Made by a program: the position numbers and the translations under genes. Positions 48,348 through 60,673 of a stretch of 64,000 nucleotides of DNA are shown here, piece after piece; the stretch's first letter is position 1, and the number at the start of each line of letters is the position of its first letter. This stretch comes from Thermothelomyces thermophilus ATCC 42464 (lineage: Eukaryota; Ascomycota; Sordariomycetes; Sordariales; Chaetomiaceae), in contig NC_016477.1 in assembly GCF_000226095.1 (NCBI RefSeq), positions 1,550,001 through 1,614,000 on the forward strand. Reading direction: 5' to 3'. Under the pieces are notes generated by a model that was not told the DNA's origin, searched no databases, and saw only the letters and a program-made list of their open reading frames with translations.

Positions 48348-49002
48348 ATGCCGATAGAGAAACAGAAGTCGCATTCTACACATTACCATGCTTCCCTTGC
48401 TTAGAATATCGCTAAGAACGGTTTTGTCATTATGCCTTGTTCTTGGTGTATGTCTCAAGGCCTTGTCTGTAAAATGATCGCGTATACAAAGCGTTATAAA
48501 GCCTATATTCGTTAAGGTCGTTCTTACAATAGCTCTAGCATCCCGCTTTCTTCCTATAAGCTCGTCTCCTTTTTTTTTTTTTTTTTTTTTTTAAGTGTGA
48601 CTTCTGATATTCTTTCTAGTGGATCGTATTCTCTAGGAGCAGCGTTGTATTAAGGATGCTAAACGTCGTGCCGAACTTGAGCTAGATGAATCTTAACGCT
48701 GTCTGGAAGAAGCCTAGCGCAAGTTGTCCGAAAAGCTTATATAGCTCCGGTGTCTTCGTTAGTAAAAGGAGTTTTTAGTAGAGAAAGGTGCTAATATGGT
48801 GGCGCGTAGTCTATCGACCTTAGACGAGTTGGAGGAGGTTAAGCGGCAAGAGACGCCTACTATGCCCTTGTCGTAGATTAATGATACCGTCGATGCTATT
48901 GACTAGGGCGCCGTCTTTGGTTCTGTCCCGGGTTTCCCTTTGGTCGATCCGGGTTCTGCCGGTAGAACTGTTCTAGTTTCTTAAGGCAGTTTAAATTCTT
49001 GA
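48348..49002 (+). pseudogene. Antisense Zn2Cys6-like / coiled-coil gene of B2
   Basis: Best-kept copy. Plus-strand ATG at 48348 (MPIEKQKSHSTHYHA). The cluster CSWCMSQGLVCKM keeps three Cys; the later positions are Tyr or Arg, giving C-x2-C-x6-C-x8-C-x2-C-x6-C when compared with B0. A T-rich intron-like gap (about 48565-48619, ending TTTCTAG) separates it from the second part at 48620-49002, a highly charged helix (KDAKRRAELELDES, ARSLSTLDELEEVKRQE) with a Gly/Pro/Val tail. About ten stops, TAG or TAA, all at positions where CAG or CAA would fit. Ends at TGA 49000-49002, and 107 nt overlap pol on the other strand. The cluster plus coiled coil resembles a DNA-binding regulator; the role in the element is unknown. 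Confidence 0.75.
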
Positions 49003-52000
49003 CTAGTTCCTATAAGTTATCTTCTAGTCCGAAATCAAGCTATTTAACTAGATACTACAGTTCTCTGTTAATAATACGTGAATCTAGAATTTCTTCGACG
49101 TTCTATTCTTCCTCTTCGTCCTCTGCTTCGATGTACGTAGCAACCTTGGCGCTCTTTAGTGCTGGTTCGAGAAGTGAAATATGAAAAATATCCGTCTGTA
49201 GTTATATAAATGACGGTAACGATAGTCGGTAGTTAGATGCCGAGATTCGTTCTTTGATAACGAAGGGTCTGACCTTTTTGAAGTCTAGCTTCGTGCTTGG
49301 TCGTTTGGTTCGTAGGTTTCGTGCGATTAGGTAGACTTTATCTCCCCTCTCTAGGCAAGGTCCCTCGAGCCTATGTTTGTCGTAGTAGTTCTTTATTCTG
49401 GTCTTGACAAACTTGAGTTCTTTTTTGAGCTTTCTATATAGTACGTATATTTGTTCTACTTTGACTGCTACTCTTGGCACTATGACCTCTGGTCCTTGCC
49501 TAAGGTCTGCTTTATATCCGTAGTTCGCGAAGAACGGTATGACTTTAGTCGTTTCCGTTGGCGTTATGTTATAAGCGAGTTATACTGTTGGCAATAGTAT
49601 GACCTAGTCGTCTTGCTAGTAGTTGATGTAAGAGTAGAGGTACTACTTAATAACTTGGTTTAGTCGCTCTATTTGTCCGTCAGTCTGTAGGTAATATGCC
49701 GTTAATAGCTTGCTATTAACGCCTAATTGTTGCATTAACGCTTGCTAGAACTTCGATACGAATTTGGTATCTCTGTCGGTAATCTATTCTTATAGCCAAG
49801 TATATACTAATGTAACTTGCCGATAGATCACGTTTGCTAACTATTCTGCTATCTAGGACTCCTTATAGGGAAAGAAGTATACCTATTTAGTTAGGCGATC
49901 TACTATAGTAAGAATACTATCGTAGGTTACTCCTATAGCTATATCCTTGGATTCTAGCAGTTTTGTAATGAAGTCTATCGTAACCAAGCTCTATGGTTTA
50001 TTAGCTATTAGTAGTAGCTAAAGTAGCCTATACGGCTTATATTGTGCCGTTTTGCTTCGATTACAGATGTCGTAGTTCTATACGACTTCCTTAACTCGTA
50101 CCGTTAACTATGGAAAGTCGTAGTGTTTCTTGACTTGTACGACAGTCTTCGTGACTCCTTTGTATCCTCTGAGTTTCGACTTATAGAGTTCTCGAATCAT
50201 CTATAGCTATTAATCTTTATTATAGATGTATGCTTTACCTCGGTACTAGAGTTTCCTATCTTTTTCTTCTACTCTGTTAGGTACCACTAGTCCAGGTGCT
50301 ACTTAATACTATACCTTGTTAATCCTTTCCTCTCGAAAGATTACGCAGCATTCTAGGAACGAGTCAAGTGGATTATCTTCTATAGGTGTCTACGTTTCGT
50401 AATATAGCGTTCCGTCTATTTATTTCTTAAATAACGGTGGTATTATTCCCGTTTGTCCTTTCGTGTAATCCGTTTGTCAACTTAAAATGTCCGCTTGTAC
50501 GTTTTCTTTGCCCTTCTTATAGCGGATCTCGAAGTTGAATTCCACGAGGAATTCTGCCTATCGTATTTGTCGTCCGTTAAGTTCCTTTGTCGTCGTGAAG
50601 TATCGCAAATTCTTGTGATCCGTATATACTTGTACTGGTTTAATTGTGCCGCTAAGGTATAGTCGCTATTCCTTGAAAGCTTCGATAATCGCAAGTAGTT
50701 CCTTGTTGTAAATCAGATAATTAAGACGTGGTCTATCGAGCTTCTTTGAAAAGAAGGCTATAGGATGTAGCTTTCCTTGTCCGTCTCGTTATCCTAATTG
50801 TCCTCTGATAGCGTAGTCTGAAGCGTCCGTTTCTACCTCGAATGGCTTCTTAGGGTCTGGTAGTACTAGTACTAGGTCTTCGGTAATGGCGTTCCGGATC
50901 TGCGTAAATGCTTGCTTGTGTTGTTCTTCCTATTGGAATTTAGCATTCTTCTTGGTAAGTTCGTATAAAGGTTGTACGATCGCTTTAAAGTTCCTAATGA
51001 ACATCCGGTAGAAGTTTGTAAATCCGATAAAGCTTCGTACTTCTATAACTGACGTCGGTCGTAGCCAATTCTTGATGGCTTCAACCTTTGAAGGTTCTAT
51101 CTAGATTTATCCTAGGGATATCTTATATCCTAAAAACACCGTTTTCCTAACGTGGAATTTGCTCTTTTCCTTGTTGATTAATAGCTTGTACGCGTGTAAC
51201 GCGTCTAGCACTACTTTTACGTACTTCCGGTGTTCGTCTATCGTCTTAGAGCAGATAAGTATATCGTCGAGATAACATACCGTAAATTTGTCAAGAAAGG
51301 GTCAGATAGCTTAATTAATTAGGGCTTAGAACGTTGCCGGCGCGTTTATAAGTCTAAATAGCATGACAAGGTACTTGTAGTGGCTATAGGGTGTCCTAAA
51401 GGCCGTTTTCCACTCGTCGCCTTCTTTGATCCGTATATAGTTATAGGCTGATAGCAAGTCAAGACGCGTAAAATATTAGGCTCCTGCTAACTAATCTCGG
51501 AGCCGTGAGATTAGCAGTAACAGGTATCGGTTTTTTACAGTCTATTCGTTAAGTTGCCGATAGTCGACATATAACTATAGCTTTCCGTCTTTCTTAGGTA
51601 TAAATAGGATTAGGTAGCCTGCTAGCGATGTCGATAGGCGGATATATCCTCTTCGAAGGTTCTCCTCCAAATATCGCTTAAGTTCTTCGTTCTATGTCTA
51701 GCTCGTGTGGTAGATCTTAAAGAACTTTAGTCGTGCTCCTTCCTTGAGCTTGATCTCGTGATCCTATAGGCCGTATTCTAGTAGTCCTTCTAGATGTTTC
51801 GGTTCGAATGCTAGGTGTCCTTTGTATTCCTTCGGTACTTCCCTAGTCTTGTCTCGTCTCTCGGTTTTCTGGTAGTATACAAACTTAGTTCCATCTATAG
51901 CGATACTAGCGATTTCTCCTATCTCAACCTACTACTCCCATTATAGTGCTCCGCATTCGTTAACGGAGAGAATAGCTATCGGCGATTCAGCTCGTTCCTC

Positions 52001-54888
52001 TTATCGCGATATCGATGTCGTTATACCGCCTCTTCTAGAGTCCGTAGTAGTCTACCTGCCACTGTCCGTCTCTTACGGTAGATCCGTAGGATATGCCTTT
52101 CCTTAAGCATCGTCTACTCGCAATCCTTGTACGCTCCTTATCTCGCTAGTCAAATATAACTCCATTCAGGGTCACAGGTAGCTACTATTCTTCTAGCTAA
52201 TATCCGGGTCGTAATCTTCATGCCATGGTAACCCTAATATTATGTCTTTGTCATTACCTATATCTACAATGCTAAATACGACTACTATAGTCTTCCCTAC
52301 TATAGTGATATTAATCGGTTCGGTCTCCCTATATACCTATTACGTCAGAAATGGCCCTTTAACTATACCATGCTTCTGCTTTATTCTCTAGGGTATCTGT
52401 AGCTAATTTACAAGTGTCGGCAAAATCAGATTCATTTCTACTCCACTATCTACTAGTATAGGCATTTCGTGCTGTTTCTACTGTGCTGTTATCTATAATC
52501 GCTTATCTTGCCGCCGTCATCCAAAGATTATAGCGATTTCCTATGTTTCTGCCGGGAGGTCTCGATATAGTGGTCTCTTATGTTAGTCCCTCTTATACTA
52601 CGCTACCACTCGCCGCTACACAGGCGTTAATGGTTTCTAGGCCCTTCGAAGGGCCCTAACCCGTTTCCTAGGTTAGTACTAACCTCTTTAGTTGTTTAGC
52701 TAATAGCAGCTTCGTCGATTGTACTCATTTCTATAAGCTATTAAGTGCTTGCGGCTTCCTACTACTAGGTCCGTTCTACTTTCCGTTGTACGTGCTATAG
52801 CTTTGTCTAAAGCTCCCGAATTCGCAATTTCTTTTCGTCTGTATAATAGAGGCAATCGTTACTCTAATATGAGTCCTATATGTCTTGTCTGGTTCCGTAG
52901 TACCTAGGCCAGGCTCGTCTTAGAACTATCGTAATGCTTTCTAGATTACAGGCTTCGATCTTCCAGAGTAATTTGGCCGCTCTGTTTTCTATATCGTAGA
53001 CCTATTCCACAGGGCGTAAGCTTCCGTCCTCATTTCCTTGTCGGGTCGGCTAGTGATTGTTTTCGAATTTGTCGTAGAAGTAGTATCGGCATTCGTATGC
53101 CATACACTAGAACCAGGGTACTTGCACATGTGCCTTGTGTCGAGGGTATAGTCGTGTGGCGTTGCCTAGGAGGTATTGGAATTCTTTCCCAAATCCTTCC
53201 CATTGTATGTAGATCGTAGATACTCTAGTGCTAATATAGGAGTGTTTCTTCTAGTAGCTTTCCTACGTACGCTCGTCTTTTCCACGGTTTGCGTATATAA
53301 ACTAGTACTTGGGGTTCCGTATGTTATAGGTAAGTTGCTAATCATTAGAATGCTCGGTATAGCTATTAGGCCTATTATATGTTATAGGCTATTCTCCTTT
53401 GATAGTTTCTATAATACGTCGAAGTTCCCTTATCTTGTCCCTCATTCCGTCGCTCTACTAGGCAAGTCAAATCAAGCATTCATCCTATTCGCGTAGCTCC
53501 GTATTAAGCCGAAAAACTTCATTACGGTACCATTCGATTCGTTCCTAGAGGAATAGAACATTAGGTCCGGGTCTTTCGATTCCTTAGGTATCGGTTATCC
53601 ACGATCTATCCCGCCTCTATATAACCGTAAAGCCCCACTACCTCAAGGCTAGGAGAATTGAAACTAGCAGTACATATTCTCCTGCCATGTCCCATTCGGC
53701 AAGACCTGTCTCTAGGTCTACAGTGACTAGTTCGGAGTACGGTGCTTGTTCGTCTTTACCATTGTCGTCATATCCGAGACTGTCTATATCACTGCCCTTG
53801 TCTTCGTAGCTCGTAGCTACTATTTCGATGACGTCCTTAGTAGTTTTATCAATAGCTGCGATTTCCTTTCTAGGGGTTAGTTTCCATTCTTTCTTTAGGC
53901 TCTAGCATTCTTACTTATAGTGCCCTTTCTTTCTATAGTTATAGTAGGTAATATTAGACTTGTCTTTAGTCGTCTTCTTCTAGTCCTGCTTCTACACTAC
54001 GTCTATATCTATAGCTCTGGGATACGTCCTATACGAGGTACTGACGTACGCTCGCTTTTTCTTGTCATTAGCCTTAACTATAGTTCCATTTATTTGACCT
54101 CGCTTCTACTACTCTTGTATATAGAGTCAATCATCGATCCTAATGGCCTATATGATATATTTATCTAGAGTCTTAGGCCGATTATACTTATATAGCTTGT
54201 CCTTGACCTTTTCCTTTAAGCCATTATAGAACAATTATATTAACGCCTCGTCATTAAGCTAAGACTTAAGCATGTCCTATCTAAACTATATGGCATAGGA
54301 GGCTACTAACTTAGTCTGTCGGAGATTGGCGAGTCTTTCTTATATATAAATCTTCTTGTCCTTATCGCCAAAAACCTTCCAAAGCTCTTCTTCGAAACGG
54401 TCGTAAGATCGGAAGACTGCCTATATAAACGCGTCTCGGTCGTCTTTGTCTTCCTTAGTAAGGTAGTCGTTCTATATAGGCTCGAACCATCTAAGTACCT
54501 TGCCCTCTAGTCTCGTAGCTATATAAAGGACTTTGGCTTTATCGTCTGGAAACTTGTCGTCGTTAAGCCGGAAGTAGGATCGGAGGTTTATTAGGAATCC
54601 TACAAGATCCTCCTTAGTTCCTCTATATTTGCCAGGTAGTTCGATCTTAATACGCTTCGCTTTAGCGCCCTCGAGTGCCTCGATTTTGGCGTAGGCCTCG
54701 TTAACCAACTTCTACGAGTACTTTTCGCGGTTCTCGAGTTCCTTAATTCGAGCTTGAGCAGCCTTGTCTCTCTGGTCTAACTCCTAAACCCGCTGCTAGA
54801 GTTGACCAAGCTAAATGAGCAGCTGTTTGGCCGTGACGTCGGTAGCTATGTCGATGTCAAGGTCGAAGTCACCTCCGTTCTGAACTAT
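48896..54888 (-). pseudogene. gag-pol of B2, degraded chromovirus polyprotein
   Basis: Gag begins at 54888 (ATA from ATG). A clean 78-codon capsid stretch (54708-54472) reads ELPGKYRGTKEDLVGFL and LRWFEPI, a gag hallmark. CCHC knuckle remnant near 53950-53905 (KKGHYK). Reverse transcriptase active site YLDD at 51274-51263. RNase H about 50560-50330. Integrase C-terminal region at 49480-49205 (YYDKHR, GDKVYLIARNL, KLDFKKVRPFVI). Chromodomain at about 49102-48985 (VEEILDSRINREL, YLVK, LDFG) with a basic Pro-rich end and stop at 48898-48896. This is the layout of Tf1/sushi-type chromoviruses. Stops and the lost start codon make it non-functional. Confidence 0.82.
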
Positions 54889-54902
54889 AACAGAACAAAG
54901 GG

Positions 54903-54913
54903 AGTGGTAACAA
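54903..54913 (-). other. Self-complementary primer-binding site of B2
   Basis: Two nt inside the 5' LTR. In element sense it reads TTGTTACCACT, without the TGG expected for a tRNA-primed site. It is perfectly complementary to AGTGGTAACAA in the LTR (55098-55088 on the minus strand), as in self-priming Tf1-type elements. Confidence 0.65.
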
Positions 54914-54915
54914 CG

Positions 54916-55363
54916 TGTAACGAACCTAACTTAGACTTCTTCTGAAAGGGTCCAGACGGAGGTAGGTGAAGCGGGACAAGCAGGCAGGTCGTCTAAGGGA
55001 TTCGGTGAAGCTAAAGGGTTTATAACAACACTTAGAGTTGTCTCTTATAGTAATTAGTAGCGCTTGGTATGAGTACTGTGATTGTGATTGTTACCACTGG
55101 CGAACTCCTAGAGTCTACCATAACGAGTGACTGGCTAGCTATATATATATAATGGTCTGTCCCTCTTTAATAGTTATTACTAGTACTACTTCTCCTTTTA
55201 CTTTGTGATTCTGCGTTATCGACGGTAACATGCTATTATTACTAGTGACGACCTTAGTCTTGGCGGTGATAATCTTCTGATTGGTCCGTCGAGTGATTGG
55301 CTGTCGGAATGTCCCGTGTCCTAGCTGCAGCCTGCCAGGCCGCCTATGTGCTTATCCGTGACA
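54916..55363 (-). repeat. LTR of B2 (5' LTR in element sense)
   Basis: 448 bp, TGTAACGAACC to TATCCGTGACA. U3 lies on the right and U5 on the left in plus coordinates. Confidence 0.94.
55088..55152 (-). promoter_or_regulatory. Predicted LTR promoter: TATA box and transcription start
   Basis: A TATATATATATA run at 55140-55152 lies about 42 nt upstream (element sense) of position 55098. From there the transcript would begin AGTGGTAACAA, the 11 nt complementary to the primer site. The same TATA-then-primer-complement order is seen in the LTRs of all three families. The start point is inferred from the self-priming model. Confidence 0.5.
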
Positions 55364-55368
55364 CTAGT

Positions 55369-58357
55369 CTTATCTCGTCTCTCGGCTTTCTAATAGTATA
55401 CGAACTTGGTTCCGTCTATAGCAATGCTAGCGATTTCTCCTATCTTAACCTACTACTCTAGTTACAGTGCTCTGCATTTGTCAACGGAGAGAATAGCTAT
55501 TAGTAGTTTAGCTTGTTCCTCCTATTGTAACGTTAGTATCGTTATATTGCTTCTTCTAGAGTCTATAGTGGTCTGCCTGCTACTGTCCGTCCCTTACGGT
55601 AGATCCGTAGGACATGCCTTCCCTTAAGCATCGTCTGCTTACGATCCTTGTATACTCCCTATCTCGCTAGTCGAATACGACTCTATTTGGAGTTATAGGT
55701 AGCTACTATTCTTCTAGCTAATGTCTAGATTATAATCTTTATACTATGGTAATCCTAATATTATATCTTTATCGTTACCTATATCTATAATACTAAATAT
55801 AACTACTATAGTTTTCCCTATTATAATAATATTAATCGGTTTAGTCTCCTTATATATCTATTATATTAGAAATAGCCCTTTGACTATACTATACTTCTGC
55901 TTTATTCTCTAGGGTATCTATAGCTAATTTATAAGCATTAGTAAGATTAGGTTTATCTCTACTCTACTATCTACTAGTATAAGTATTTTATGCTATTTCT
56001 ATTATGCTATTGTCTATAATCGCTTATCTTGCTACCGTCGTCTAAAGATTACGGCGATTTCCTATGTTTCTGCTAGGAGGTCTCAATATAGTGGTCTCTT
56101 ACGCTAGTTCCTCCTATACTATACTACCACTCGCCGCTATACGGGCGTTAATGGTTTTCGGGCCCCTCAAAGGGCCCTAACCCGTTTCCTAGGTTAGTGC
56201 TAACCTCTTTGGTTATTTGGCTAATAGTGGCTTTGTCGATCGTGCTCATTTCTATAAGCCATTAAGTGCTTATAGCTTCCTACCATTAGGTCCGTTCTGC
56301 TTTTCATCGTACGTGCTATAGCTTTATCTAAAGCTCCTAGATCTACGATTTCTTTTTGTCTGTGTAGTAGAGGTAGTCGTTACTCCGGCACGAGTCTTAT
56401 ATATCTTGTCCTATTCTGTAGTGCCTAGGCCAGGCTTATTTTGGTACTACTATGATGCCTTCTAGATTACAGGCTTCGATCTTCTAGAGTAATTCGGCCG
56501 CTCTATTTCCTACATTATAGACCTATTCTATAGGGCGGAGGCTTCTGTCCTCATTTCCTTGTTTGGTTAGCTAGTGATTGTTTTCGAATTTGTTATAAAA
56601 GTGGTATCGGCATTTATATAATATATACTAGAACTAAGGCACTTATATATATACCTCGTATTGCGGGTATAGTTATATAGCGTCGCCTAGAAGGTATTAT
56701 AATTCTTTTCTAAATCCTTCCTACTATACGTAGACTATAGGTACTCTAATGCTATAATAAGAGTGTTTCTTCTAGTAGTTTTCCTACATACGTTTATCTT
56801 TTCTACGGTTTATATATATAAACTAGTACTCTAGGTTCTATACGTTATAGCTAAGTTGCTAATCATTAAAATACTTGGCGTAGCTATTAGGCCTATCGTA
56901 TATTATAGGCTATTCCCCTTTAATAGTTTCTACAATACGTCAGAGTTCCCTTATCTCGTCCCTTATTTCATCGCTCTACTAGGTAAGTCGAATTAAGTGT
57001 CCATCCCGTTCGTGTAGTTCCGTATTAAGCTAGAAAACTTCGTTACGGTACCATTTAATTCGTTCCTAGAGGAATAGAATATTAGGTCCGGGTCTTTCGA
57101 TTCCTTAGGTATTAGTCGTCTATAATCTATCCTACCTCTAGGTAACTATAAAACCCTACTACCTTAAGGCTAGGAGAATCGAAATTAGTAATATATATTC
57201 TCCTGCCATGTCCTATTTAGCAAGACCTATTTCTAGGTCTATAGTAACCAGTTCGGAGTATAGTGCTTGTTCGTCTTTACTATTGCCGTCGTGTCTAAGA
57301 CTATCCGTGTTACTATCCCTATTCTTGTGGCTTGTAGCCGTTACTTCGATAATATCCTTGGCGGTTTCGTTAATAGCTGTAATTTCCTTTCTAGGGACTG
57401 GTTTCTAGTCTTTCTTCGGGCTTTAACATTCTTATTTATAGTGTCCTTTCTTTTTATAGTTATAGTAGGTAATGTTAGACTTGTCTTTGGCCGTCTTTTT
57501 CTTGTCCTGCTTCCATGCTATGTCTATATCTATAGCTCTAGGATATATCCTATATAATATGCTAATATAGGCTCGTTTTTTCTTATCGTTAGCCTTGACT
57601 ATAGTTCTGTTTATCTGACCTCATTTCTATTACTCTTATATATAGAGTTAATTATTAATTCTAATGGCCTATATAATATATTTGTCTAGAGTCTTAGGCT
57701 AGTTATACTTATATAGCTTGTCTTTAACCTTCTCCTTTAAGCCATTATAGAATAGTTATATTAATGCCTTGTCGTTAAGTTAGTCTGTTAGAGATTAGCA
57801 AGTCTTTCTTATATATAAATCTTCTTATCTTTATCGCTAAAAACCTTTTAAAGCTCTTCTTTAAACTAGTTATAGGATTAAAAGACTACCTATATAAATA
57901 TATCTTAGTTATCTTCGTCTTCCTTAATAAGATAGTCATTCTATATAGGCTCGAACTATCCAAGTACCTTACCTTCTAGTCTTATAACTATATAGAGGAC
58001 TTTAGCTTTGTCATCTAGAAACTTGTCGTCATTAAGCTAGAAGTAAGATTAGAGGTTCGTTAGGAATCCTATAAGATCCTCCTTAGTTCCTCCGTATTTA
58101 CTAGGTAGTTCGATCTTAATATAGCTCGCTTTAGCGCCCTCGAGTGCCTTGATTTTAATATAGGCCTCGTTAACTAGCTTCTACGAGTGCTTTTCGCCGT
58201 TTTCGAGTTCTTTAATCCGAGCTTAAGCAACCTTATCTCTCTAGTCTAATTCCTAGATCTGTTGCTAGAGTTAACCGAGCTAGGTAAGCAGCTATTTGGC
58301 TGTGACGTTAGTAGCTATATCGATGTTAAGGTCGAAATCACCTCTGTTCTAAGCTAT
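55369..58357 (-). pseudogene. C2 gag and 5' part of pol
   Basis: Continuation of C2 to the right of B2: start of the reverse transcriptase region, protease region, knuckle remnant near 57470-57425, capsid about 58150-57900, gag start ATA (from ATG) at 58357. Heavily RIP-mutated. A deletion relative to A and B2 near 57780 removes part of the gag matrix/capsid region. Confidence 0.6.
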
Positions 58358-58384
58358 GATAGAACAAAGGGAGTGATAGCAACG

Positions 58385-58841
58385 TATGACGAACCTAACT
58401 TAGACTTCTTCTAAAAGGGTTTAGATGGAGGTAAATTAAGTGGGATAAGTGTATAGGTTGTCTAAGGGATTTGGTAAAGCTAAAGGGTTTATAATAATAC
58501 TAGAGTTGTCTCCTATAGTAGTTAGTAATACTTAGTATAAGTATTATAATTATAGGTTAGGTTGCTATTACTAGTAAACTCCTAGAGTCTACTATAACAA
58601 GTAGCTATTTATATATATATATACTTCTGCTAATCGCTTATAGTCCCCTTCTATCCTATCTTTAGATCGCCTTTGGTAGTTAGCTATTCTCTACTATCTT
58701 TCCCTTTTGGCAATCGTTTGCCTATAGTAGCCTATGCTCCCTAGCGATCCTATATTAGCCTTGCTTCGTGCCCTTCTTAATTAGTAGCTTATTTAGCCTC
58801 CTATGCCCTACCAGGTTGCGGTATATGGTTAGCTTGTGACA
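58385..58841 (-). repeat. LTR of C2 (5' LTR in element sense)
   Basis: 457 bp, TATGACGAACC to AGCTTGTGACA. TTGCTATTACT at 58562-58572 pairs with the primer site 58372-58382 (AGTGATAGCAA) with one RIP-type difference. Confidence 0.92.
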
Positions 58842-60646
58842 TATTAGCATTTATATAATATACATTAGAACTAGGGCACTTATATATATGCCTTATATTG
58901 TAGGTATAGTTATATAGCGTTGCCTGGAAGGTATTAGAATTCTTTTCTAAATCCTTCCTATTATATATAGACTATAGGTACTCTAATGCTAAGGTAAGAG
59001 TATTTCTTCTAGTAGTTTTCCTAAGTATATTCGTCTTTTCTACGGTTTATATATATAAACTAGTACTCTAGGTTCTATACGTCATAGCTAAGTTACTAAT
59101 CGTCAAAATACTTGGTATAGCTATTAGGCCTATTGTATATTATAGGCTATTCCCCCTTAATAGTTTCTATAATACGTCAGAGTTCCCTTATCTTATCCCT
59201 TATCTTATTATTCTACTAGGCAAGTTAAATTAAGCGTCTATCCCATTCGTGTAATTCCGTATTAAGCCGGAAAACTTCGTTATAGTACTATTCGATTCGT
59301 TCCTAGAGGAATAGAATATTAGGTCCGGGTCTTTCGATTCCTTAGGTATCAGTCGTCTATAATCTATCCTACCTCTAGGTAACTATAAAACCTTACTACC
59401 TTAGGGTTAGGAGAATTGAAATTGGTAATATATACTCTCTTGCCATGTCCCATTCGGCAAGACCTGTCTCTAGGTCTATAGTAACCAGTTTAAAGTACGG
59501 TGCTTATTCGTCTTCTCTATCGCTATTGCGTCCGAGACTATCTGTGTCGCTATCCCTGTTTTCGTAGCTTGTAATTACTACTTCGATAATATCCTTAATA
59601 GTTTCGTTAATAGCCGTAATTTCCTTTCTAAGGACTGGTTTTTAGTCTTTCTTTAGGCCTTAATATTCTTACTTATAGTGCCCTTTCTTCCTATAGTTAT
59701 AATGGATAATATTAGACTTGTCTTTGGTCGTCTTCTTCTTGTCTTGCTTCTGTGCTATGTCTATATCTATAGCTCTGGGATACGTCCTATACGAGGTGCT
59801 AACGTATACTCGTTTTTTCTTATTATTAGCCTTAACTATAGTTCTATATATCTAACCTTATTTCTATTACTCTTAGATATAGAGTCGATTATTGATTCTA
59901 ATAGCCTGTATAATATACTTGTCTAGGGTCTTAGGCCGATTATACTTATATAGCTTATCTTTAACCTTTTTCTTTAAGCTATTATAGAATAGTTATATTA
60001 ATGCCTTGACATTAAGCTAAGACTTAAGCATGTCCTATCTAAATTATATAGTATAAGAGGCTGCTAACTTGGTCTATTAGATATTAATAAGTCTTTCTTA
60101 TATATAAATCTTCTCGTCTTTATCGCTAAAAACCTTCTAAAGCTTTTCTTTAAACCGGTCATAGGATCGAAAGACTATCTACATAAATGTGTCTCGGTTA
60201 TCTTTGTCTTCCTTAGTAAGATAGTTATTCTATATAGGCTCGAACTATCCAAGTACCTTGCCCTTTAGTCTTATAACTATATAAAGGACTTTAGCTTTAT
60301 CGTCTAGAAACCTGTTATCATTAAGCTAGAAGTAGGATCAGAGGTTTATTAAGAATCCTATAAGATCCTCCTTAGTTCCTCTATATTTGCTGGGTAGTTC
60401 GATCTTAATACGGCTTACTTTAGCGCCCTCAAGTGCCTTGATTTTAGTATAAGCCTTGTTAACTAGCTTTTACAAATGCTTTTCGCCGTTCTCAAGTTCC
60501 TTGATTCGAGCTTAAGTAGCCTTGTCTCTCTAGTCTAACTCCTAGATCCACTACTAGAGTTAACCAAGCTAGGCAAGCAGCTATTCGGCCGTAACGTTAG
60601 TAGCTATATCGATGTCAAGGTCGAAATTACCTTCGTCCTAAACCAT
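58842..60646 (-). pseudogene. C1 gag
   Basis: Continuation of C1 after C2. Gag start codon ATG is intact at 60646-60644 but the third codon is TAG. Capsid region about 60420-60180, knuckle remnant GHYK near 59690-59670. Stops throughout. Confidence 0.6.
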
Positions 60647-60673
60647 AACAGAACAAAGGGAGTAATAGCAACG

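Larger units (their letters stand above)
47773..55363 (-). mobile_element. Family B chromovirus B2, full length, innermost and youngest
   Basis: 7591 bp with two 448-bp LTRs and a perfect target duplication CTAGT (47768-47772 and 55364-55368). Minus-strand gag-pol, plus-strand antisense gene, polypurine tract and a self-complementary primer site are all recognisable. It has the highest GC content and longest open stretches of the block and the reverse transcriptase keeps YLDD, yet gag starts with ATA and stops abound. It is inactivated by RIP. As the last insertion in the nest it dates after C2, C1 and B0. Confidence 0.93.
43673..58841 (-). mobile_element. Family C chromovirus C2, inserted in C1
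   Basis: Two 457-bp LTRs (43673-44129 and 58385-58841). Flanks 43668-43672 (TATGG) and 58842-58846 (TATTA) are an imperfect target duplication, compatible with later mutation. Internal sequence 44130-47772 and 55369-58384 forms one continuous element once B2 is removed: the pol string ending CCCTAGT before B2 continues CTTATCTCG after it, as in element A at 32281-32295. Confidence 0.9.
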
